Source: Purshia tridentata (Eukaryota > Streptophyta > Magnoliopsida > Rosales > Rosaceae). Taken from it: DNA of 64,000 nt. Location: contig QANT01005019.1 in the NCBI GenBank assembly GCA_003254885.1, positions 1 through 64,000 of the forward strand, written 5' to 3'. Under the pieces are notes generated by a model that had not been told where the DNA came from, searched no databases, and saw only the letters and a list, made by a program, of their open reading frames with translations. The stretch's first letter is position 1, and each line of letters begins with the position of its first letter. The translations under genes and the position numbers were made by a program. Positions 25,836-35,681 of this stretch are shown piece after piece.

Positions 25836-28800
25836 CTTTATTATAAAGCTAAGAGACATTTTTGGTGTTACAGGGTTCACCAAATTTTAAATTCTCATAA
25901 ATATCCTTTGTTTAACCTAATAAAAAAGGATATAATTGTAAAATGTAAAAATTAAAATAAAATTTTAAAAATAAAAAACACCCCACTATCTTAAAAGTTG
26001 GAGAGAGTGGTGATAATTTATAAAAAAATCACATAATATAAATTGTAATGGATATGTGCGGAGCACGTGCCAACAGTCTAGTTTATATATAAATACAACA
26101 ACACCTTATACGTACCTTGTAAACCAACATGGTAATACCTTGTAACAACACCTTAGACCTTAATGTGGTTTGGCAATGTGCCTATATCTACATACAGTAG
26201 TAGTGATACCCTTCACTAGTTAATATAATGGGATTAGAAGAAACAATCTCACCAAAAGTGACTAAACTCTCTTTTGGAGTTTTCTCTCTCAAATCTTACA
26301 GGTGAGGCTCTCTCTTTTTGTCTCAAACTCTCTCAAGTTTGGATTGCTTTCTAATGAACTTCGGAGCTCTTTCCAGATTTCCTTTAATAATGGAAATGTA
26401 ATGGCCTGATTCCCTTTTTATAGGCAACTGTTCTTTTTAAGGAGCGGAAGCTTTACTTTCAAAGTTTGCTTCTCCCTCCTACTAGCTATATAATATGGCT
26501 TGTCCATTTGCATTCAACAAAGTCTGCCACCACCTATCTACTGTCATAGCCCTCCTTTCAATGTAAGTTGCTTCCTTCACACATGACTATATAGCACATA
26601 TATATAGTCATCTTTGCATTGAATGATCCTCATTAATTTCATCGTGCATGTGGTTTGAATAATTAACCACCGACATGAATTCTCCTATACTAAGGAGGGA
26701 TACCAATGGGACCATCAGCTCCTAAGATCCTGATTCCTACCATATTCCTATAGGATTAGGTTTTTATTATTATTTATAAAAAGGTCAATAGAGTGTGTTA
26801 GGGAGTGTGGTTTTGTGTGAAAGCACAAAGGAGACTTTAAGAATCCAAAGTGGATGCAGAGGGTGTATTGGGGTTTTTAGGTGTGGGTAAGAGTAATGTT
26901 TTGAGTTTTGTAATCTTCTCTTTCTTCTCATAGTGCAATTAGCTCGTTTTCTTTGACTGAGGGCATAGGCCGAACCATGTAATTCTTAAGGTTCTTTGTG
27001 CTTGGCTCGACTAATTTCTTATTAAATGTCTAGTTTTGGGACTTGTCATTAGTAAACCCAACAATGGTATGATATGAAGAAGTCCTCTCTCTCTCTCTTG
27101 CAGATGATATATTTTGCAACTTTGCTTAATTATTTGGTTGTTGAATATATACTTAATCATCATATGATTTCTAGCTAATACTCAAGTTTTTGATTATACT
27201 AATATTCGTTTTAATACTCAGCGTGCAGGCAACAATAGAACGTTATCAGAAGCATACAAAAGACACTCAAACCAACAACATATCCAGTTCCACTGAACAA
27301 AATATGCAGGTTATGCCTCCTTTCTGTAAGATCATACCAGAAACTGCTCCAGATTGTTTAGGACAAATTGGAACCAAACTTTATTATTAAAAAAGTGATA
27401 TGGAATTTAATTCAATATGTATTTACATATGTCTCTCCCAAATAATTAAGCATGTTAAATATCCACATATACTGACCAGTTTTAGAGAAAAAAAGAGAAT
27501 AATAAATTTTTGAATCAGTCCAAAAGAGTAAATTTTTTCTGATAATAATGCTGGTTGATTAACCTTTAGGGCCCTATCCCATTAACAAACTTAATTATTT
27601 TAATAGATGGGACATCTTGGCCCAATTTCTGATTATAATTAATCAGCAATCTTTCTTATGATAGTGCATGTCCCTTGTTGAAGTTGCCTTTCTTCGTTAT
27701 ATGTTATTCATATTAGATAGATTTCTTCTCAGTTTTCTGATGTGTTCTCACTTAATTAAAATGGCAGCACCTGAAGCAAGAAGCAACTAGCATGATGAAG
27801 CAGATAGAGCTTCTTGAAGTTTCAAAACGGTTCACGACCTTGTCCAAAACTTTTCTTATCTAACACTTTGTCAAATTCTAGTTTTTTTCTTTTGGTTGTC
27901 AAGGCATCTTTTGAATTTGGAATTGGAATACCTTAGGAAACTCCTGGGAGAGAGTCTAGGACAATGCACCATTGAAGAACTTCAAGAAATAGAGCAACAG
28001 TTGGAGAGGAGTGTGATCAACATTCGAGCAAGAAAGGTTCATCTGAAATCATATTATATAAATTTGTTGCATTTTTCAGCTTTTTGATTAAGAAATGTAC
28101 TACTGCCAGAGCTATTAATTGTTGTCAAAACAGGCTAGGGGAAATGATCTATGGATATTTAACATGCTTTATTCTTGTCTAATCTCCAGACTCAGGTTTT
28201 CAAGGAACAAATTGAGCAACTGACAGAAAAGGTAAAATGCTAGCTACAATCAAAATTTAAAAAAACTATTTGGCGAATTTTCTGCTCACTTAACCACTCG
28301 TTCACCACAAAGCAGAAAATTCAATGATTGGGACCATCCATTTTTTAAGTCCCTCTTCAAGGGTCGTCCCTGTAAAAAATAAGCTGAATCAGTAATTGTT
28401 ACCATGTAAATAAATACAGTCTGTCAGATAAAATAGAAATAATCTTGACAGTAATACATTGACTAAACAATTTCCGATTCGGCTGATTTTTTGTAAAGGT
28501 GCTTTTCGAATGATGCCTTGAACTATGAATGGTTTTGATTATTAACTTTCATTGCTGGGTCATTAGGTGAGCGAGTGAACATCTCTATATATATGTGTGT
28601 GTGTGTGTGTGACACACAAAAATATGTGCTGGCATTCGAATACCAACTCTTACTACAAAAAAAATGCTAAATTTGTATAGCATTAATTAATAGCATTTTT
28701 TCTAAAAATGCTATAAAAAGTAATGTATTATAGCATTTTTACTAAAATGTTATAGTATTCTATATAACTCTAGTATTTTTTAAACTTATATTTGATAAAA

Positions 28801-29702
28801 ATTAAAAAACTTTCTATAGCATGACGTAACTTAAGTTAACATTAGATAAAATGATATAAAATGGTTTTTATAGCATTTTTTAGTTGTTATAAAAAGTATT
28901 TTTTCTAGTAGTGTCACAACCTACAATGCAGACGTAGCCTATATATATACATGCGGTCCCTTTATGGTGAAAATTGTTGGAGAAATGAAAATTAAGATGG
29001 CACATAGAAATTTGGTGTTGCAGCAGTACTTGTCATCCAACTTGGGATGGCTCAGCCTTGTAGAATTTGCAGCACGCTTAATTCCAACTAAAGGTTGTGC
29101 TTGTGCTAGCTAACTAAATATGTTATTTTTTTTCCCATAAAATTCAGGAAAGAATCCTCACAGCTGAAAATGAAAGACTAACCGAGAAGGTAAACCCTTT
29201 TTTTATTACCATCATCATCTTTCTTATTGTTATTGTTATTGTAGTCACTGCCCTAGCCACATGGAGCTAAGGGGTATGTGCCTCTCAATTTTTATTTTTC
29301 TATACATAATATGGAATTTCAAAGCTAAATGGTTAGACAAATCAATACTGAGTTGCCTCTTTGTGTTGCATGACTAAATCCAAGTAGATATCATAGCGTT
29401 TATAGCATGTTAAACAGTTACAAACTATTACAATGCCATAAACTTTTGCATTATATGTCCATTTGGTTACCATTTGAAAGGCTATTCATGTTAATTAAAT
29501 GCTTAAACAACAAATTAACAAAAAAAAATGAAATGACAGCCTCTTCCTTCAATTGTCTTTGTAGTGTGGTAGTATGCAACAACAAATTGGGGAAGCATCA
29601 AGCGAGCAGAGAGAAAACTTAGCCAACACTGAAAGTAGTACAATCTCAGATGTTGAGACTGAATTGTTCATTGGACTGCCAGAAAGGAGAGTGAAGCGCT
29701 AG
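22063..29702 (+). CDS. MADS-box transcription factor, SOC1/AGL20 orthologue
   Basis: Seven exons (22063-22244, 27222-27309, 27768-27829, 27937-28036, 28190-28231, 29148-29189, 29565-29702) have the classic MIKC sizes 182, 88, 62, 100, 42, 42 and 138 and encode 217 aa. The MADS domain is residues 1-60 ([20 protein letters not shown] start), followed by the I region, a K box at about 88-172, and a C-terminus holding the diagnostic SOC1 motif [13 protein letters not shown] (202-214). SOC1 is a floral integrator that responds to photoperiod, FT, vernalisation and gibberellin pathways and dimerises with AGL24 and other MADS proteins in the nucleus. Its neighbours LPEAT2, AGL6 and SAP18 match the Arabidopsis SOC1 (At2g45660) locus. 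Residue 26 is Ser where most MADS proteins have Asn. Intron 1 is 4977 bases and carries several mobile-element remnants. Confidence 0.95.
23801..24366. mobile_element. hAT-like non-autonomous element in SOC1 intron 1
   Basis: The left end CAGGCCCAGCCTTGGG and the reverse-complemented right end CAGGGCCGTCCCAAAG are imperfect inverted repeats. Subterminal GGGCCCCAAAATT and GGGCCTAAATTTT motifs resemble the widespread plant hAT group with CAGGGCCGGCCC termini. The 8-bp flanks do not match, so it is old or the insertion site has been altered. No transposase frame is seen. Confidence 0.55.
25458..25746. mobile_element. Long-TIR MITE in SOC1 intron 1
   Basis: The first roughly 105 bases (CCACTACACAATGAAATCTC...) pair with the reverse complement of the last roughly 105 (CCACTACACAATGTAATCTC...), including blocks such as AAAATCAACAAAATCAAAAA against AAAATAAGCAAATCAAAAA. 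Length is 289 bases. A relative of almost equal length lies in intron 5 of the same gene (28291-28580). No clear target duplication. Confidence 0.7.
25798..25831 (+). repeat. (TA)n microsatellite in SOC1 intron 1
   Basis: About 17 TA units abut the 5' end of the Helitron-like remnant, a frequent setting because Helitrons insert at AT dinucleotides. Confidence 0.85.
25835..26081 (+). mobile_element. Non-autonomous Helitron-like remnant
   Basis: The left end starts TCTTTATTATAAAGCTAAGAGA, in the style of plant Helitron 5' TC ends. The right end has a small GC-rich hairpin (GTGCGGAGCAC) followed about 11 bases later by CTAG and then T, fitting the CTRR terminus and insertion before T. The 5' neighbour is T rather than A, so the left boundary is uncertain. 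Confidence 0.5.
26109..26420 (-). mobile_element. Copia-type LTR fossil, reverse orientation
   Basis: Sequence resembling the region of plant copia LTRs just inside the primer-binding end, read on the minus strand (for example the TGTGGTTTGGCAATGTGCCTA block). It is a broken, partial LTR without coding sequence and lies within SOC1 intron 1. Age cannot be estimated because no second LTR of the same insertion is visible. Confidence 0.4.
26750..27075 (+). mobile_element. Copia-type LTR fossil, forward orientation
   Basis: An LTR-like stretch with the GGCCGAACCATGTAATTCTT block, ending in CCCAACA directly followed by TGGTAT, which resembles the initiator-tRNA-Met primer-binding site of copia elements. 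No internal coding region follows before SOC1 exon 2, so it is a partial, broken fossil inside intron 1. Confidence 0.45.
28291..28580. mobile_element. Long-TIR MITE in SOC1 intron 5
   Basis: Inverted arms pair over much of the element: CCACTCGTTCACC near the left end with the reverse complement of GGTGAGCGAGTG at the right, and GTAAAAAATAAGCTGAATCA with the reverse complement of the GGCTGATTTTTTGTAAA area. Length is 290 bases, matching the intron 1 relative at 25458-25746. It extends intron 5 without altering exon phase. Confidence 0.65.
28651..28913. mobile_element. CACTA-type MITE in SOC1 intron 5
   Basis: The left end TACTACAAAAAAAATGC and the reverse-complemented right end CACTACTAGAAAAAATAC are inverted repeats resembling CACTA termini. 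The TATAGCATTTTT motif is repeated subterminally several times in both orientations, as in En/Spm-like elements. The flanking triplets TCT and TCA agree at two of three bases. There is no coding capacity in 263 bases. Confidence 0.6.
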
Positions 29703-30456
29703 GTAGCTCCACCCTCGCAGAGAACTCGATCATCATGTTATATAATATTCTTGAGCCCTGGCTGAGCAGAAATATAAATTTGCTTTGATTCCACTAGTTT
29801 AGATTTTGTTTTGTTATTTCTCTGTATTAGATCGTTGCTCCACTAGTTGATATATTGCTGCATGAACTGGAGCTTTGCAAGCAATAAGACTGTATGTTAA
29901 GAGACTAAGAGGGGTTATATATTGTCTTTCTGGAAGTCGTGATGAATATTCCCAGAAAACTCTACTGGACTATACATTTTATCTTTTATCTAAAATTTTT
30001 TTTGGAATTCTCCAATGTTATTTTCCAGGCCTTATTGTATATTCACAGCGTTTTTATGAAATATATATGATGTGTTATGTTATTAGATTGTTAATTTGAA
30101 TCACATATTTGAACAAAAATCTCAGTACAACATAAATTGATGGAACAGGACGGATTGCACATTGGATACATCATGTGAAGAAAAATGGGCCAATTCCTAG
30201 TGGCAGAGGTATGGAAAACCAAACTCATGAGTCACCCGTGGCATGAGGTAGGGTGGGGTGAAGGGTAGATCCAGTTTGATTACCCTCAAAAAAACTCAAG
30301 AGCCACCCTATTGGCTGCCCAGACTGAATGATGTATAGCTTCAATATGTGCACCACCAGCAGAAGCTTGCCTCCCTGTGTCTTTTGAATGGAAGCCAATT
30401 TATTTTAAAGAAATTATAGTTATTTATTTGTTTATTTATTATATTTTGGGGCCCAG
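29703..30456. other. Convergent 3' flanks of SOC1 and fructokinase
   Basis: The 3' untranslated regions of two converging genes meet here; the stop codons are about 750 bases apart. No other gene seen. Confidence 0.6.
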
Positions 30457-33229
30457 TCAATAATCAGAGGCTTTGTGAAGAGCTTCCTTGACTTCTTTTT
30501 TTGTGGGTAGCGCAGGTATGGCTCCTTTCTTTTGCACAGTGAGAGAACCACAGGCATTGGCAAACATAAGAGCTTCCTTCAAACTTTTTTCATCCTGCAT
30601 CAGTAGCAAAATCAACGTGTGCGTGTGTGAGAGAGAGAGTTGGGAAGAAAATGAAGACATAAACTTGTTAAATTATAATATATACCTTGTAGAGATTAGG
30701 GTCTGCACCCAAATTGGTCAGTACAGAGCCGACAAAAGAGTCACCGGCACCAGTAGTATCAACACAATCAGCCTTAACCCCTGGAACCTTACCCTTGAAT
30801 TCCTGCACAAAAGTAAAACACAGGAATGATACAAACTATGAGAAAGATAAATACCAATTAACTATCTATTGATCATGCATTATATATACGTTGGGATTCA
30901 GGACGTGAGACAAGATTCTAAAGTGAGCTGAGCTGAGCTGAGCCTTAGGGAGAGTTTATAAACTAGCTGGGGGTTACGAGTAGGCGAAGTTGGCAACTAC
31001 TTCATGCCCTTAAATGTTATAAATCTTTGTACTTAAATACCATATTAAGGATAGATGACCTAATGGTTCGCCTTGGGCCCTAGAATTTATCGGCCTTGAA
31101 ACCAGTCTAGCTCCAATCTAGTTTTTCCAGTAGAAGTTTTAAAATCAAAATATGGAAAGTAACCTTGGTGTAGTATCTGCAGCCTGCTGGACCTTCGGTT
31201 ACTAGCAAAAGCTTCAGGTTGGAGTGATAAAGCTTTTTCATGACCACATCATCATCATAAGCATCATCACCTTCAGTCAAGAATGTAATTTCATCCTCAC
31301 TTATCTGCCAATGTTGCATATATTAAGTCCACATATATTAACAACATAATGGGTGACAGCTAGCTAGGTTTGTTGAAACATGCACCTTGATAATGTCGGC
31401 TTGGTTCCATATGCTCATAATGCCTTTCCGAGCAGCCTCAGCAGATGGCCACAGTGGCAGTCTCAAATTTGGGTCATAAGAGAGCAAACAGCCACACTTC
31501 TTAGCAATTTTCATTGCAGCAAGATGTGCTGATCTGCAAGGCTCCTCAATCAAACTAATTGATCCATAGTGAAATATACCTGCCTGCATCAATCAATAAA
31601 TATTAAATGTTAGGAACTCAAGCAATGTTAATGATCACAAATGGGGTTTAAGGAACTTGTGGATGAAGAAACATTCATCAAATAGAATGTTAATGCATGT
31701 TTTACCTTCTTAATCAGGTCTACATCAAGCTCTTTCTCAGTAAGGAGCATGTCAGCACTTGGGTTGCGATAGAACATGAATTCGCGCTCTCCGTCATCTT
31801 TGAGTGTAACAAACGCCAATGCAGTCCTTGCATTTGGGTCGAAACGCATGCCAGAGTTGTCCACATTGTTTTCTTTCAGAATATCAGCCAACATGTAGCC
31901 AAATTCGTCTTCACCTACCTGGATCGGATGCAAAAGGGTAGAGACTTCAATAAATAAAAACAGAATGTCATGTGTAAAAGATCACAAAAGTAGAGTATTC
32001 CATAGTGGTTGTTACAAATTAGAGCGTCCAAATTTTAACTTAATGATTTTAAAAGTTAAAATTAGTTCTGGATGCTTAAAAAAGCACCTTGCCCATAAAA
32101 GCTGCTTTGCCTCCTAATCTTGAGATTCCAACAGCAACATTGGCAGGAGCTCCCCCAGCAGCTTTCTTGAAACCTTCTGCTTCTGCAAGAGAAACTCCGG
32201 CAGTCATTGGGACGAAGTCGATCAACATCTCCCCAAAGCAGACAATCAATGTGTTCTTCTCTGTATTCCTTCCTTTTTTGAAAGAGAATGATTTAAATGA
32301 ACCTGCATGGGACCAATTTTGCTTAATCAAGATCGATGGTAGAAGTATCAAAATGACAATAAGTTGCCAATACTAATTCTGAATTTGCAAAACAGGTAAT
32401 GCTTGAGACCTGTTCAGATTAAGATAGCAAATTCTACCTCAAGAAATCAACATAGAAGTATAAATGTGTCAATGAAATTGAAGGAAAATGAGCCTTGTTG
32501 ATCAATTGTAAGTCAAAGAAGATCATGATTCAATCATTATTGTTCTTACACAACGTTCAGCTCAAAAAAATGGAAAAAGGGTACAAATGAACTCCATGAA
32601 TTTGGCATGATTCAAGTAAACTAGATTAATATATAACCAATACTTTATTAATTAGGAATTTAGGACCATATCTTGTGGTTATGAAAAATCTACCATATCA
32701 AAGTCTGAAGTACTAAAACTAATTAAAAACCAATAATAATTATCATCAGCATCCTATCTTTAAGGACTATTGCTACAGTCACCAAATTTTGTATATCAAA
32801 TGAGGTATCAGTTTTCCATTTATTTAAACCTTAGCCCTACCAAATATATTGTTCACCAAATGATGTGTCATTTTTCTTTTATTCAAATCTGAGCCCTTTT
32901 TGTTCATCAAATTATGTGTCAGTTTCTCATTTTTAAATATGAGCTCTCTCATATTTGATATACATACCAACAAGTAACACATATTTGGCTAACAAATTTG
33001 TTACCATGCAGTACGTGTTTTGTAGACTATAATGGATTCAAACCCATCAATTCCAACCAAAAACACATCAGTTTGCTCGAGAACAAACAATCAAATCATC
33101 AAATGGGCATCCAAGAAATCATAAAAAGATGCAAACTCATGAATTACCAGTGGAACTCCTAGAAAACTTGAAGCTACCCTTGCGACCAGATAGGTCCATT
33201 GTGACAGGGAAGCAGCAACCCTTCGACAT
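30457..33229 (-). CDS. Fructokinase (PfkB/ribokinase family)
   Basis: Seven exons read on the minus strand (33148-33229, 32088-32302, 31706-31918, 31386-31583, 31164-31304, 30686-30802, 30457-30594) encode 367 aa. The enzyme phosphorylates fructose to fructose-6-phosphate with ATP, feeding sucrose-derived carbon into glycolysis and starch. The first PfkB signature is [16 protein letters not shown] (77-92) and the second [12 protein letters not shown] (298-309), with catalytic base Asp304. The C-terminus retains ANACGSLTV and GAIPALP. The catalytic core starts near residue 45, so there is an N-terminal extension of about 40 residues rich in Ser, Lys and Phe and poor in acidic residues. Cytosolic fructokinases usually lack this, so plastid targeting is possible but unproven. 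The gene converges on SOC1 and is divergent from nothing nearby. Confidence 0.93.
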
Positions 33230-33451
33230 TTTCGATCTCTCTCGAACGAAATGAATTAATCAATTTTCTGAGTTGAGAGTACGTAGTTTTTTTTGGATGA
33301 TTGCCAAACGTTGAAGGTTGCGAAAACAATCAACGTTGGCTTTACAAAACCACAACTACTCAACCCAGTTTTGTTTTCAAGAACGTAGAACAACAACAAC
33401 AGATCAAAACATTTAGGAAGACCCAAGTTTTGTCAAAAGATATCACAGCTG

Positions 33452-33460
33452 CTTATATAT
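33452..33460 (-). promoter_or_regulatory. Probable TATA box of the fructokinase gene
   Basis: On the minus strand the motif reads ATATATAAGC, about 225 bases upstream of the start codon, giving a leader of roughly 190 bases. Confidence 0.5.
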
Positions 33461-33462
33461 CA

Positions 33463-35681
33463 CTCTATGTTCCACGTATTTGCTTTTCACTTCTTCTATT
33501 ATTAGACCATGCTCTAACTAATAACCATCCTTGCTAATTTTTAGCCAAATCTTGGTTAATAACTTAATATAAAAATAAAAAATTAATCATTTTCAAAGTC
33601 GCTGATTATTTTAGCTTGTACCGTGCCTATTTTAGGCTTTTTGGCTAGCCATGAAGTTTTTAGTTATTTTTTAAATTCAAAATATTACAATTTAATTTTG
33701 GTTGGCTGCTGATGTAGAATCTCAATTTTAATTTTGTTAATCTCCAAAAAAACAGAAACTTCTTGTTTTACAGACAGGACACACCAGTTCGAAACAAAAT
33801 GTTTTGACCGAGTCTTCATTTTTGTAATCGCGTTTTTATTCAACACAAATGACCAACTTAGACAACGAAAATGATCAATTATAGATAAATAATTTATTTC
33901 TCTTAAACGACCAAATAATAAAGTTATATATATGATTTTACACGGTAAAATATATAGAAAATTTCAAAATGTTTAAAAAAAACCCCTCCCAGGCATTTTT
34001 GTTGACAAAGAAAAAACTCAATATTCCATCTTTGTTTTTTTTTTTTTTTTTNTTTTTTTTTTTTTTCTCCAGACCACGCGAGGTATGTTTTGAACAACTT
34101 GATCCTGTTTTAATTGTGTTGCTTATTATTTTTGTCTTGACTGAAAGTTATTGTCACTTATTATTAGTTATTGAAAAACTTGATATTTTTCTGTTTATTT
34201 TTTAAGAGTGCATGTGGTTTTTTAATTTTTATTTAAATTAAAATAAATGATTTTAAAGTTCATTTTACAGTCATTAATGATAAAGAGTTAATCCCGCTTA
34301 AAAGGTGACAATAACAAATAAGTTCACTTTTTGACAAATAAGCTCACATTATAAATTTTTTCATATTTTTTGTACCAAATGTTCACTACTTTGCTATTGT
34401 CAAATAGTGATAATTAATAATTGTTAGTTTTATGATTAATTTTTGACATTGCTTATGTAAGAAAAGACATAAAGTATATTTATAAATATTATTTTTATAT
34501 AATTCATATAGCTACCTTCGGTGAATAGTGTTGAGCGCTTAATACTGTTCACATAGCACTCAGTGGGCTTCGTGTCGCGTGCTTTCATTAAAGTGAACCG
34601 GGCTAAGAGTGCATTGTAGTGCATGAGTTGAGTTATAAACCTTATTTTTCAGCTCAGCTTTAGTATTAATATATTGATTTACATAAGCAGCATATAGTAG
34701 TAAAAAATATGGAAGGCACTATGGGCACTCCAAAACAGTAATCCTTCACTCCTCAATTAATATGATATTGTTTCAATGTTATTTAATGAATTGAATTGTC
34801 AAAATTGCCCTCAATTGGTTTACTCCACAATTCCATTACTTATCTCATCTTTCAAGATCACAATTGCCTATGAGTATGACAAGGTCAAAATCTCATTAAT
34901 GTTGTTGTTTGACAAAAAAGAATAAAGCCATTATTGTAAGTGGGGGTGGGGGGAGCGTCTATGCTGCAAAAGGAAGAAGTTAAATTGTGGAGAAGAATGC
35001 CCACCTAATGTTCCTCCAAGGCCCAATTAGATGGTCATTGACAACAAAATACTCTTAATGGGCTCATACCGGTCCAAAAACTTAAGAGTTATCAGATTAA
35101 GCACAAGATATGTCCAGAATCTTAAGAGGATGTTCTTATTTTAAGAAAAGTGAAGGCAACTTCCAAATTGTTTATGTTTAAAATAACCATTTACATCATA
35201 TCGTACTGATTATTTCTATATTTTTTCATGTTCATATATCTATTTGATAGCAATTAAATAACTAAACGATTTTAAATTTTATTAAAGTTTTACCTAGATG
35301 AATTTTTTAGTGAATCTAAAGAATAGATTTAAATTGTTTTAAAATATATTATAGGAGTGATCCTACAATTATGTCTTTACTTTTTTTTCAAATGAAGACA
35401 TCGATCCTTATTAGGTCCAGCAAAAGAAATATATAGGAATCTAGAAGTATAAGCATCTCATGTCATACATATTTCCAAGTACAGACAATCTCATTAGAGT
35501 CATATATGCTTAAGAGTTTGCAAGTAAATAATAAGATCTATGAGGATGTTATGTTGCAAATCCCAAAATAAAGAAAAAAGGCAATATCAGCATATTTATA
35601 GGCAATCATTCAAATATAATTATCCTTAATTTATTGTTATATATTGAAGACTAATAATAATAACTGGTCAAGATCGAGTGT
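33463..35681. other. Intergenic between fructokinase promoter and AGL6 3' end
   Basis: AT-rich DNA with a poly-T tract interrupted by a single N at 34052, probably a homopolymer of uncertain length. No gene seen; short frames lack homology features. Confidence 0.5.

Noticed and set aside
27901-27936. Upstream 33 bases as the standard start of SOC1 exon 4
   Set aside because: The 100-base exon from 27937 matches the invariant MIKC exon size and the KRKLLGE junction; the longer form is kept only as a possible isoform.
31628-31957. Plus-strand frame across fructokinase exon 3
   Set aside because: Antisense shadow; the minus-strand exon carries the PfkB-family sequence.
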